Of a stretch of DNA of 32,908 nt, positions 8,082 to 15,970 are shown in pieces. The notes below the pieces were generated by a model. The model worked only from the letters and a program-made list of their open reading frames with translations, did not search any database and was not told the DNA's origin. The stretch is from an uncultured Thermotogae bacterium. Lineage in GTDB: Bacteria > Thermotogota > Thermotogae > Mesoaciditogales > Mesoaciditogaceae. The DNA lies in the NCBI GenBank assembly GCA_913056255.1, contig CAJXLN010000020.1, forward strand, positions 1 to 32,908, read 5' to 3'. Made by a program: the position numbers and the translations under genes. Numbering within the stretch: the first letter of the stretch is position 1; every line of letters starts with the position of its first letter.

Positions 8082-8193
8082 ATTTCATTAAGTGGACTTT
8101 GTCAAAAGTCAAGTAAATTGGAGAAAAATCATTTTAATCGGGCGTAATCGATTCGCTTCGCTTATAAACCTTCTTAAACGCCTGAAATCAGAC

Positions 8194-8222
8194 TTGATCT
8201 TTGAGGAAGGTTTGAGTATTAT
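8194..8222 (+). promoter_or_regulatory. Sigma-A-type promoter of the sugar operon
   Basis: TTGATC (8194-8199) and TATTAT (8217-8222) are separated by exactly 17 bp. Start of transcription would fall around 8229, inside the palindromic operator that follows, which supports the assignment. Divergent from the flagellin promoter about 110 bp away. Confidence 0.72.
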
Positions 8223-8225
8223 TAT

Positions 8226-8239
8226 AGTAAACGTTTACT
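8226..8239. promoter_or_regulatory. LacI-family operator
   Basis: AGTAAACGTTTACT is a perfect 14-bp palindrome with the central CG typical of LacI/GalR-family operators (compare TGTAAACGTTTACA). It begins 4 bp after the -10 box and covers the predicted start point, a position that blocks initiation. The likely ligand-responsive repressor is the LacI-family gene at the end of the same operon. Confidence 0.85.
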
Positions 8240-8271
8240 TTAATTTTGCCTTATTAAGGAGGAAAATGGTT

Positions 8272-9696
8272 ATGGACAAAATAAAAGTTGGCATACTGAC
8301 ATTTTCAGATGGGAGATCAAAAGTCAACAACGACTTGTTGGAGACGAATAGAAAATTTCAATCTTTACTCTCAAAAAAATTGGAATCAACAGGTGAAGTT
8401 GAAATTATAGAAGCCAAAGAAATAGTATCGAAGCCTTCTGTTGCAAAGAAAGAAGCTTTAAGATTACGCGATGCGGGTGCTCAATTGACCATATTCAATT
8501 ATGCCGTCTGGGCCTTTCCACATTTTTCCGTTATCGCAACTAAATTCGCACCAGGCCCTTTTCTTTTGTTCGGGAATATAAATCCTCGATATCCAGGAAT
8601 GGTTGGAATGCTTGCGGCAGCTGGAGCACTGGACCAAACAGGTGTTATTCACAAAAGATTGTGGGGAAACATAGAAGACGAAAAAGTGCTTCGACAGGTA
8701 ATGACGTTTATCAGAGGAGCTTACGCCTTCAATTCTTTGAAAGGTCAAAGATACGGAATAATAGGCGGAAGACCGATGGGAATGTACACGACTGTCCCCA
8801 ACGTGGATCTGTGGAATTCAATTTTTGGGATAGATGTAGAGCACGTGGATCAGTACGAAGTGATCAGACTTTCTCAAGAAATTCCGGAATCACGGGCAGA
8901 AAATGGATTGAAATGGTTGGAATCGCATGCGAAAAAGATTCATTACGACGGAAAACAACTCACACCCGAAAAATTGAAAAGACAGATCAAAAGCTATCAT
9001 GCCATCCAACGTATTGTGAAAGAGAACGAACTCGATTTTGCAGGCATAAAAGGACAACCTGAGCTTACAAATAACTTCGTAACCATGGATATTGCAGAAG
9101 CTTTTATGAACGATCCTTACGATTGGGAAGGTCCACATGAGCCTTTCATTTTGGCAACAGAAGCCGATTCGGACGGCGCGTTGACAATGCAAATATTCAA
9201 ACTCATAGCCAAAACGCCTGTACTTTTTGCCGATGTTCGTCATTACGACAGTGAGGATAATTTCTTTGATCTCTGTAATTCTGGGGAACATGCAACGTAT
9301 TTCGCGGCCAAATCCTTCGATCCGGATGAAAACTTGAAACACGTAGAACTTTATCCAGAAAGCTTTTATTTCCCAGCTGGTGGAGCCTCCGTGAGACACA
9401 TAGCCGCGCCTGGACATGTCACCCTTTCGAGACTTGCCAGAAAAAACGGCAAATATTGGATGGCAATATTTCCGGCAGAATTCCTCGATTTTGGAGAAGA
9501 GAAGAATGAAGAAAAAGCGCGTGCCACTCAAGTGGAATGGCCACACGCATTTGTCAGATTACAGGTAAGTGTTGAAGAATTTCTTTCCACCTATGATTCC
9601 AATCACATTCACGGTGTTTATGGCGATTACGTTGAAGAATTGGTCGATTTCTGCGAAGTTGCGGGAATAGATTATAAAATTTACGGGAGGAAGTAG
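8272..9696 (+). CDS. L-fucose isomerase-family sugar isomerase
   Basis: 474 residues, cytoplasmic, predicted to interconvert an aldose and a ketose as first step of the pathway. It belongs to the FucI/AraA superfamily. The metal ligands are visible as Glu297 (TEADSDGALTM) and Asp321 (FADVRHYD), 24 residues apart as in E. coli FucI (Glu337/Asp361). A C-terminal HIHGVYGDY (His445/His447) supplies a candidate for the third ligand. It is shorter than FucI (about 590), lacking some N-terminal sequence. The second ATG is preferred because AAGGAGG lies 9 bp upstream; the first ATG (8266) is only 3 bp away. It is the first gene behind promoter and operator. Substrate is not deducible; L-fucose itself is only one option. 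Confidence 0.8.
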   Translation: MDKIKVGILTFSDGRSKVNNDLLETNRKFQSLLSKKLESTGEVEIIEAKEIVSKPSVAKKEALRLRDAGAQLTIFNYAVWAFPHFSVIATKFAPGPFLLFGNINPRYPGMVGMLAAAGALDQTGVIHKRLWGNIEDEKVLRQVMTFIRGAYAFNSLKGQRYGIIGGRPMGMYTTVPNVDLWNSIFGIDVEHVDQYEVIRLSQEIPESRAENGLKWLESHAKKIHYDGKQLTPEKLKRQIKSYHAIQRIVKENELDFAGIKGQPELTNNFVTMDIAEAFMNDPYDWEGPHEPFILATEADSDGALTMQIFKLIAKTPVLFADVRHYDSEDNFFDLCNSGEHATYFAAKSFDPDENLKHVELYPESFYFPAGGASVRHIAAPGHVTLSRLARKNGKYWMAIFPAEFLDFGEEKNEEKARATQVEWPHAFVRLQVSVEEFLSTYDSNHIHGVYGDYVEELVDFCEVAGIDYKIYGRK

Positions 9697-11037
9697 ATGA
9701 AATACTTTCTCGGCGTTGACTTGGGAACGAGTTCGACAAAAGCCGTCGTGACCGACGAAAGGTTGAAGATCGTATCACAAGGGGTGTCGAACTACGAAGT
9801 TTCGATGCCTCACTCAATGTGGGCACAACAAAGTGCGGATGTGTGGATGAAAGGCTTCTTGGAGGCGACCGAGAAGGCCGTTCAAGGCGCCGATGTGAAG
9901 ATAGAAGCACTCTGTATTAGCGGACTGTACGGAGGATCTGGAGTGCCGTTGGATTCTCATATGAATCCACTCGGTCCAGCCCTTATCTGGATGGACAAGC
10001 GGGCGGTCGAAGAAACCAAATGGGTCAAAGAAAATGTGGATATTGATAAGCTCTTCAGAATAACGGGGAATTACGTTGATCCTTACTTCGGATTTACCAA
10101 GATCCTGTGGATGAAAAGACATTTTCCACAATGGGAAAAAACAGCTCTTTTGCTGTCTCCCAAAGATTACGTGATTTACAATCTCACCGGAGAGATCGCG
10201 ACTGATTATTCTTCAGCTGGGAACATCGGTGGCATCTTCAATTTGAAAAAGAGAAAATGGTCTGAGGAATTACTGGAAGAAATGGGCATTCCATCAAGAA
10301 TCTTCCCTCAAAAGATACTCCCATCCAACGCGATTGTTGGAAAGATCAAGTTCGAATTTGCATCGAAAATTGGCGTAAAAGAAGGAACGCCTGTCGTGTG
10401 TGGCGGAATAGATGCGGCAGTTGCAACTTATGCCGCCGGTGTGGAAAAACCTGGACAGCATGTGGCAATGATAGGTACTTCTATGTGTTGGGGAACGATC
10501 CACGACGGAAGATATCTTACTCCAAAGATGGTGAACATGCCTTACGTCATTGAGCCCGATCGCTACGTGTATTCATTCGGAGGAGCAACGACTGCCGGAG
10601 CGATCGTAGAATGGTTTAAAAGAGAGTTGGCGCCGGATAAAACTCTGGAAGAATTGGAGGAAGAAGCGAAAAAAATCCCACCTGAATCGGAAGGCGTGAT
10701 CGTGGAGCCCTATTTCATGGGTGAACGTGCGCCACTTTGGAATCCAAACCTTAGAGGAGCTATAAAAGGTCTGACACTTTCAAGCACGAGAGCTCATATT
10801 TACAGGGCATTTTTGGAGTCCATTGCGAATTCTTTGAAGATGAACATCGATGTGGCTAAAGAAAATAAAATTCCTTTGAATAACGATATTTTTGTCGTCG
10901 GAGGCCTAACTAAAAGCAAATTGCTGATGAGTATCCTATCTGAAACCACAGGCATGAATGTGAAAACGTTGAAAACTTCGCTCGATGCACCAATAGGTGA
11001 TGTGAAATTGGCGATTAGAATGAATGGAGATGTGTGA
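9697..11037 (+). CDS. FGGY-family sugar kinase, short at the C-terminus
   Basis: 446 residues, cytoplasmic ATP-dependent kinase predicted to phosphorylate the ketose made by the adjacent isomerase. FGGY landmarks are present: N-terminal phosphate motif DLGTSSTKAVV, catalytic base Asp239 in CGGIDAAVATYAAG, GTSMCWG, and the adenosine motif VVGGLTKSKLLMSILSETTG. Xylulokinase/ribulokinase relatives are usually about 490-520 residues. This one stops just after APIGDVKLA, where the family continues for 40-60 more residues of terminal helices. It has GGAGG 6 bp before the ATG, which abuts the isomerase stop. The truncation may be real or reflect a deletion fused to the next gene. Confidence 0.83.
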   Translation: MKYFLGVDLGTSSTKAVVTDERLKIVSQGVSNYEVSMPHSMWAQQSADVWMKGFLEATEKAVQGADVKIEALCISGLYGGSGVPLDSHMNPLGPALIWMDKRAVEETKWVKENVDIDKLFRITGNYVDPYFGFTKILWMKRHFPQWEKTALLLSPKDYVIYNLTGEIATDYSSAGNIGGIFNLKKRKWSEELLEEMGIPSRIFPQKILPSNAIVGKIKFEFASKIGVKEGTPVVCGGIDAAVATYAAGVEKPGQHVAMIGTSMCWGTIHDGRYLTPKMVNMPYVIEPDRYVYSFGGATTAGAIVEWFKRELAPDKTLEELEEEAKKIPPESEGVIVEPYFMGERAPLWNPNLRGAIKGLTLSSTRAHIYRAFLESIANSLKMNIDVAKENKIPLNNDIFVVGGLTKSKLLMSILSETTGMNVKTLKTSLDAPIGDVKLAIRMNGDV

Positions 11038-11039
11038 AT

Positions 11040-11945
11040 ATGATTGAAGGTGTGATAGCAGCCCATTTAACTCTATTCAAAGAAAATGGAAATGTGGATT
11101 ACAAAGAAATGGAAAGGTATTTCGATTTTCTACGTCGGAAAGGCGTGAACGGTGTATTTGTATGTGGAACTACATCAGAAGGTCTCCTGATGTCAACGAG
11201 AGAGAGAGAGGAAATTTTCAAAATCTCAAAATCCGTAATTGGTGATGATGTGAAGATCATCGCTCACTGCAGCAGTTTAAAAATTGAAGAGACCAAAGCA
11301 CTTATATCCAGTGCTAAAAAAGCAGGAGATGACGCAATCGCGATTTTGCCGCCTTTGTATTACAGAGTTTCTGAAGACGAGATGCTGAACTATTTTTCTG
11401 AGGTTATGAGTTTTGCCTCTGACATTCCCGTTTACATTTACAACATTCCCTCATTGGCAGTTAACGTGGTAAATGTGAAGATCGTTTACGAACTTTTAAG
11501 AAAGTTCGACAATTTTTTCGGAATGAAAGACAGCAGTGGAGATTTTGGTGCTATAACGAAATTCGTGGAACTCAAGCAAACTTTTCATAGATTTGAAATA
11601 GCGGTGGGTTTCGACAGAGCATTTTTGCCTTCTCTGCTAACAGGAGTGGATGGAACTGTAAGCGGACCGGCAGCAGTTTTCCCAGAACCATTCGTAAAGG
11701 TTTACGAACTCTTCAAAGCAGGAAAATTAAAAGAAGCAGCTGAAATTCAGAAAAAACTCGTGGAAATCTCCTCATCCATTGGAGAAGGATACAACATTCC
11801 CATGCTGAAAGAAGCTTTAAAATTCAGGGGATTTGGAAACGGAGGTGTGAGGCTACCTCTCATTCAAACGAACAAAGAAGATTTTAGGCAAACAATTGAT
11901 AGAGACGAAGAGGAGATCGAGAAGATCTTTTCTTCAAAAAAATAG
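11040..11945 (+). CDS. DHDPS/N-acetylneuraminate lyase-family class I aldolase
   Basis: 301 residues, TIM-barrel Schiff-base lyase or synthase. Visible are the GTTSEG keto-acid binding motif (43-48), Tyr134 in YIYNIP and the catalytic Lys163 in GMKDSSGDF, matching DHDPS Tyr133/Lys161. GTTSEG and the sugar context point to the NAL/2-keto-3-deoxy-acid aldolase branch rather than lysine biosynthesis, so the likely products are pyruvate plus an aldehyde. ATG 11040 is chosen with GGAGA 9 bp upstream. It starts two bases after the kinase stop. The exact keto acid is unknown. Confidence 0.83.
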   Translation: MIEGVIAAHLTLFKENGNVDYKEMERYFDFLRRKGVNGVFVCGTTSEGLLMSTREREEIFKISKSVIGDDVKIIAHCSSLKIEETKALISSAKKAGDDAIAILPPLYYRVSEDEMLNYFSEVMSFASDIPVYIYNIPSLAVNVVNVKIVYELLRKFDNFFGMKDSSGDFGAITKFVELKQTFHRFEIAVGFDRAFLPSLLTGVDGTVSGPAAVFPEPFVKVYELFKAGKLKEAAEIQKKLVEISSSIGEGYNIPMLKEALKFRGFGNGGVRLPLIQTNKEDFRQTIDRDEEEIEKIFSSKK

Positions 11946-11960
11946 AAGGAGGGATTTTTT

Positions 11961-13235
11961 ATGAAATTCAAATCGGTATTGTTCGTTGCCATTGCCATTC
12001 TGATCCTTGGCACTTTTTCAATGGCCCAACCTTTACGGCTTGTTTTTTGGGGTGGATGGACAGGACCAGATGGTAACGTGATGCGTCAGCTGGTTAGTGA
12101 GTACAACTCTACTCATCCGAATGTGGTTGTAAGTTTGACGACTATGCAATGGACTCCTCTCTTCACGAAATTTTTGGTATCCTCAAGAGGAGGACAATCA
12201 CCGAACATCCTTGCGATGCATGGACCAGATGTCCCAGAATTCGCTTCTTACGGACTTCTTACGCCAATTGGAAACATTATAAAAGGGGCGGGATTTGAAG
12301 CTTCTCAATTCGCTCCTGCTGCATGGAATGGAACTTTTTACAAGGGAAAACAATACGCTTTTCCACTTGATTTGCACATGAACGCGATATATTACAATCA
12401 GAAACTTTTTGAAAAAGCAGGAATAACTCCTCCAAAGGGATGGATAACAGGTAAAGAATTCCTCGATATGGCCATAAAGTTAACGGTTGATAAGAACGGG
12501 AAACATCCCAACCAAGCGGGATTCGATCCGAATAACGTAGTTCAATATGGAATAGCACTTTACTCTCTGAATTGGCATGGATTCCTTCAATGGTACGAAC
12601 TTCTTAGGCAGCAGGGATACAACTTCCTCAACTCCTCTATGAATGAAGTTGGATATCCGTTGAATGCTGGTCAGAAAGCATGGAGTTGGCTCCAAGATCT
12701 GTTTTTCAAATACCATGTTGCTCCCGTAGGCGCAAATAGCCCGCTTAAGGATTTTCTAATAGGTAAAACCGCCATGTTGGAAGATGGACCGTGGGAAATG
12801 CCGGCGATGGAAGCACAAAAAGGTCTTAAATGGAGTACATTCCCGGTTCCTCAGGTTTTCAAATACAAAGCCGTTTGGGGAAGTGGTCACGTTTTGACGA
12901 TACCGGTTCGCCAGGATAAAGAACACATGAAAGCGGCTGAAGAATTCGTGACTTGGTTGTTAAAACACTCAGATAAATGGGCACTTTCTGGAAATATTCC
13001 AGCTTACAATTCGTCAAGGAAGTTCGCTTACTCCCTGCCAGGTCGTGCTGGATTTCTTGCTGAAGCGTCTTACGTGGCGATGCTTCCAAGGATTCCAAAA
13101 GAATCACAAGTATTTTCATCCGCTTCTGTAAGTCCTATCGTTGTTGCAGGCCAAAATATTCTTGTGAGAGACAAGACCATATTGCCTGTGATGAAATGGA
13201 TGAACGAGCAAATAAACGCCATCTTCAATCGATGA
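11961..13235 (+). CDS. Sugar ABC transporter solute-binding protein (family 1)
   Basis: 424 residues. The N-terminus is a Sec signal peptide (basic MKFK, hydrophobic core, likely cleavage after TFSMA) without a lipobox cysteine, so the mature protein is probably free in the periplasm. The body follows the SBP_bac_1 fold (LRLVFWGGWTGPDG near the mature start, FPLDLHMNAIYYNQKLFEKAGI, EDGPWEMP). A strong AGGAGGG site lies 7 bp before the ATG. It delivers the operon's oligosaccharide or sugar to the two permeases that follow. A hairpin sits directly after its stop. Confidence 0.92.
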   Translation: MKFKSVLFVAIAILILGTFSMAQPLRLVFWGGWTGPDGNVMRQLVSEYNSTHPNVVVSLTTMQWTPLFTKFLVSSRGGQSPNILAMHGPDVPEFASYGLLTPIGNIIKGAGFEASQFAPAAWNGTFYKGKQYAFPLDLHMNAIYYNQKLFEKAGITPPKGWITGKEFLDMAIKLTVDKNGKHPNQAGFDPNNVVQYGIALYSLNWHGFLQWYELLRQQGYNFLNSSMNEVGYPLNAGQKAWSWLQDLFFKYHVAPVGANSPLKDFLIGKTAMLEDGPWEMPAMEAQKGLKWSTFPVPQVFKYKAVWGSGHVLTIPVRQDKEHMKAAEEFVTWLLKHSDKWALSGNIPAYNSSRKFAYSLPGRAGFLAEASYVAMLPRIPKESQVFSSASVSPIVVAGQNILVRDKTILPVMKWMNEQINAIFNR

Positions 13236-13250
13236 TTTTGCGTAATTTCA

Positions 13251-13276
13251 AGAGTCACGGGTTCTCCCGTAGCTCT
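13251..13276 (+). promoter_or_regulatory. Intercistronic stem-loop between binding protein and permease genes
   Basis: An 11-position stem runs AGAG (13251-13254), T-G wobble, one mismatch, then ACGGG/CCCGT around a TTCT loop. It has no T tract directly after it. It lies in the 67-bp gap after the binding-protein gene. Such hairpins commonly protect the upstream message from 3' decay or partly stop transcription, giving more binding protein than permease; that role is inferred. Confidence 0.65.
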
Positions 13277-13302
13277 AAATTTGTATAAAAGTCGGTGAAA
13301 TC

Positions 13303-14181
13303 ATGAATGGTAAAAAAAGATCTTATCGTATGGTTCCATATCTCTTTTTGCTCCCTTACCTTTTTGCATTTATCACTTTTCGTTTTGGACCTTCTATAGC
13401 GGGCTTTTTTGTGAGTCTCACGAGATGGAATATAGTAGGTCAAGCGAAATTTGTGGGATTTCGGAATTTCATCGATCTTTTTCAAGATCCGAATTTCATT
13501 AAAAGCTTGATCAATACTTTATATTTCATGCTTTTAACGGTGCCCGCACTTGTAATAGGTGGCTTGATGATCGCAATGCTTGTAGATCAACCGTTAAGAG
13601 GAAGAACAGCCACACGTACATTTGTTTTCATGCCTTACGTCATCATGTCCACAGTTGTTGGCGTCATTTGGTTGTGGATATTCGATGCACAATACGGCAT
13701 ACTGAATTATTACATAGGTCTTTTAGGCATAAGACCAATTGCATGGTTATCGAATGTTAACTGGGCAATGCCTGCAGTTGCAATTGCTACCATATGGTGG
13801 ACGATAGGATTCAACATGATATTATTTCTTGCAGGATTACAAGACATACCAAATGAGTTGAAGGAAGCCGCTCGAATTGATGGCGCATCAAGCTGGCAAA
13901 CATTCTGGAACATAACTCTTCCATTGCTAAGACCAACGACGATCATTGTCGTAATGCTCACACTCATAAACACTTTCCAGGTTTTCGCTCAAGTTTACGT
14001 TATGACCGGTGGTGGTCCTGAAATGGCAACACTTACAGTTGTCCAATACATGTACGTTCAGTCATTCCAGTACTACAGGTTAGGATACGGCTCGGCCATA
14101 TCATACATTGTTTTCGTTTTCTTGGTAGGCCTTATTTTACTGGAAAGAGGACTTTTAAAGAAATCTGGTGATCTGGATTGA
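13303..14181 (+). CDS. ABC sugar transporter permease (MalF/UgpA type)
   Basis: 292 residues with six predicted membrane helices. The EAA cytoplasmic loop that docks the ATPase is clear: ELKEAARIDGASSWQTFW. It starts at ATG with GGTGA 4 bp upstream. It overlaps the next permease by 4 bp. It forms the inner-membrane channel with the second permease. Confidence 0.92.
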   Translation: MNGKKRSYRMVPYLFLLPYLFAFITFRFGPSIAGFFVSLTRWNIVGQAKFVGFRNFIDLFQDPNFIKSLINTLYFMLLTVPALVIGGLMIAMLVDQPLRGRTATRTFVFMPYVIMSTVVGVIWLWIFDAQYGILNYYIGLLGIRPIAWLSNVNWAMPAVAIATIWWTIGFNMILFLAGLQDIPNELKEAARIDGASSWQTFWNITLPLLRPTTIIVVMLTLINTFQVFAQVYVMTGGGPEMATLTVVQYMYVQSFQYYRLGYGSAISYIVFVFLVGLILLERGLLKKSGDLD

Positions 14182-15029
14182 ATGAAAAGAGGAAAAAACA
14201 TCTTGTAAGATTGTTGTTGTACATCTTGATGATAGTTTGTATAATCGTGTCTTTTGCCCCCATTCTCTGGATGACCGTTAGCGCTTTCAAACCAGAAGGA
14301 GAAATATTGAGTTATCCTCCACAGTGGGTTCCTTTACATCCTACCTGGTCAAATTTTGGTTACGTCTTGAAAAATTTTAATTTCGCTCGTTGGACGTTCA
14401 ACAGTGTTGTCGCCGCTTTGATAGCCACGATAATCGTTATATTCATAGACTCTCTTGCGGCTTTTGCATTTGCAAAAATGAAGTTTCGTGGTAATAAAAC
14501 CATTTACGCCGTGGTTTTATCCATGCTTATGGTGCCAATACAAGTTACTATTGTTCCGTTGTATTTAATGTTCGCAGATGTGAATTTGTTAAACACACTT
14601 ACGGCTTTGATCTTACCAACAACTGGAAATGTTACAGGTGTTTTCATATTAACAGGCTTTTTCAGAAGTGTACCCAGGGATCTTTTGGATGCCGCCATAG
14701 TTGACGGGGCTGGAAGTTTTAGAATCTGGTGGTCCATCATGTTACCTTTGGCAAGACCGTCTATCAGCGCGGTGGCAATAATAACTTTTATGAGCAATTG
14801 GACGAATTTTCTATGGCCTCTGATTTCTGTAAGCTCAGATGCTTCAAGAACACTTCCAGTTGGAATAGCGCAATTTTTTGGTGGGCAAAGCGGTGTAAGT
14901 GGATCCGCTCCCCAATACGGTCCGGCTATGGCTGCGGCACTGATGGCGACAATTCCGGCAATTGCCATATTCCTCTTTTTGCAACGTTACTTCGTGAAGG
15001 GCATCATGATGACAGGCATAAAGGGGTAA
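14178..15029 (+). CDS. ABC sugar transporter permease (MalG/UgpE type)
   Basis: 283 residues, six helices, EAA loop LLDAAIVDGAGSFRIWWSI. The start is TTG, overlapping the previous stop as TTGA with GGTGA 7 bp upstream; the nearby ATG at 14182 is in another frame. No ABC ATPase gene is present in the operon, so a shared MsmK/MalK-like ATPase encoded elsewhere is presumably used. Confidence 0.92.
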   Translation: MNEKRKKHLVRLLLYILMIVCIIVSFAPILWMTVSAFKPEGEILSYPPQWVPLHPTWSNFGYVLKNFNFARWTFNSVVAALIATIIVIFIDSLAAFAFAKMKFRGNKTIYAVVLSMLMVPIQVTIVPLYLMFADVNLLNTLTALILPTTGNVTGVFILTGFFRSVPRDLLDAAIVDGAGSFRIWWSIMLPLARPSISAVAIITFMSNWTNFLWPLISVSSDASRTLPVGIAQFFGGQSGVSGSAPQYGPAMAAALMATIPAIAIFLFLQRYFVKGIMMTGIKG

Positions 15030-15032
15030 GAT

Positions 15033-15962
15033 ATGCCACGAACTGAAATGATACTGAGTAGAGAAATCTTTCCACCGATGCATCATGCGGTAAGTGTTGA
15101 GCTTGTCAAGGACAAGATGATCGCCGTGTGGTACTCGGCCTCATACGAAACAGCCACAGATACCGTGATTTCCCTGATACGACATGATGGAAAGCATTGG
15201 AGCGATCCTGAAACCGTTGTTGAATTTCCCGGTTTTGGACTTGGAAATCCGGTGTTATGGAAAGCTCCAAATGGAGATCTCTGGCTGCTTTTTGTGGTGT
15301 TAAGCGAAAGAGATTGGAAAAGTTCAGTTATCTTCAGAAAGATCTCAAAAGATATGGGAAAAACGTGGTCTGTAATGGACAGGATTTTCGATCAAAAAGG
15401 TTTGATGACCAAGGGGCGTCCCCTTGTTTTATCGAATGGAAGCTACGTAATACCAGTTTACGATGAGAAACTCTGGGCTCCAATGGTTCTCATATCTGAA
15501 AATGGTGGATCAAATTGGAATCTTCACGGAGACACAACGGCCGTTGGCGTTATACAGCCGAATATTGTAGAATTGGATGATGGCACGTTGATGATGTTAA
15601 GCAGATCTAAAATGGGAAAAATGTACATTTCTCATTCTTTTAACCATGGATTCAGTTGGACATCCTCGGTACCGACGAATATTCCAAATCCAAACAGTGG
15701 AACCGATCTCGTGAAATACAAAAAAACTCTGATTTTGGCTTATAATCATTCCACGGTTGCGAGAAACAGATTGGATTTAGCATTTTCATACAACAACGGT
15801 CTTTCGTGGACAAATCCTGTCAATCTTTTAAGTGAGGCCGTGGGTGAATACTCTTACCCGTGTATTCTGATTCACGATGATGAATTGCACGTCTTTTTCA
15901 CTTACAACAGGATGAATATCGCTCATGAGAGTTTGAAGCTTGAAGAAATTAAAGTGAAATGA
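15033..15962 (+). CDS. Cytoplasmic BNR-repeat sialidase-fold protein (BNR_2, predicted neuraminidase-like)
   Basis: 309 residues predicted to form a six-bladed propeller. Four Asp-box-like motifs occur: SKDMGKTW (105-112), SENGGSNW (155-162), SFNHGFSW (202-209), SYNNGLSW (252-259). The QPNIVELDDGTLMMLSRS and NPNSGTDLV stretches match the BNR_2/COG4692 group. There is no signal peptide, so it should act on imported substrate. Family members are called sialidases by fold; glycosidase, lyase or another activity are all possible, and the presence of a FucI-type isomerase argues against plain sialic acid. RBS GGGG lies 6 bp before the ATG. Confidence 0.78.
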   Translation: MPRTEMILSREIFPPMHHAVSVELVKDKMIAVWYSASYETATDTVISLIRHDGKHWSDPETVVEFPGFGLGNPVLWKAPNGDLWLLFVVLSERDWKSSVIFRKISKDMGKTWSVMDRIFDQKGLMTKGRPLVLSNGSYVIPVYDEKLWAPMVLISENGGSNWNLHGDTTAVGVIQPNIVELDDGTLMMLSRSKMGKMYISHSFNHGFSWTSSVPTNIPNPNSGTDLVKYKKTLILAYNHSTVARNRLDLAFSYNNGLSWTNPVNLLSEAVGEYSYPCILIHDDELHVFFTYNRMNIAHESLKLEEIKVK

Positions 15963-15970
15963 GGGATTTG

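Noticed and set aside
8092-8271. Longer N-terminus for the sugar isomerase
   Set aside because: It would cover the promoter and operator, and the consensus AAGGAGG site is 9 bp before the ATG at 8272.
8890-9546. 218-codon open frame opposite the isomerase gene
   Set aside because: It is antisense to a well-supported gene, Phe/Cys/Ile-rich, with no motif or ribosome site; a shadow frame.
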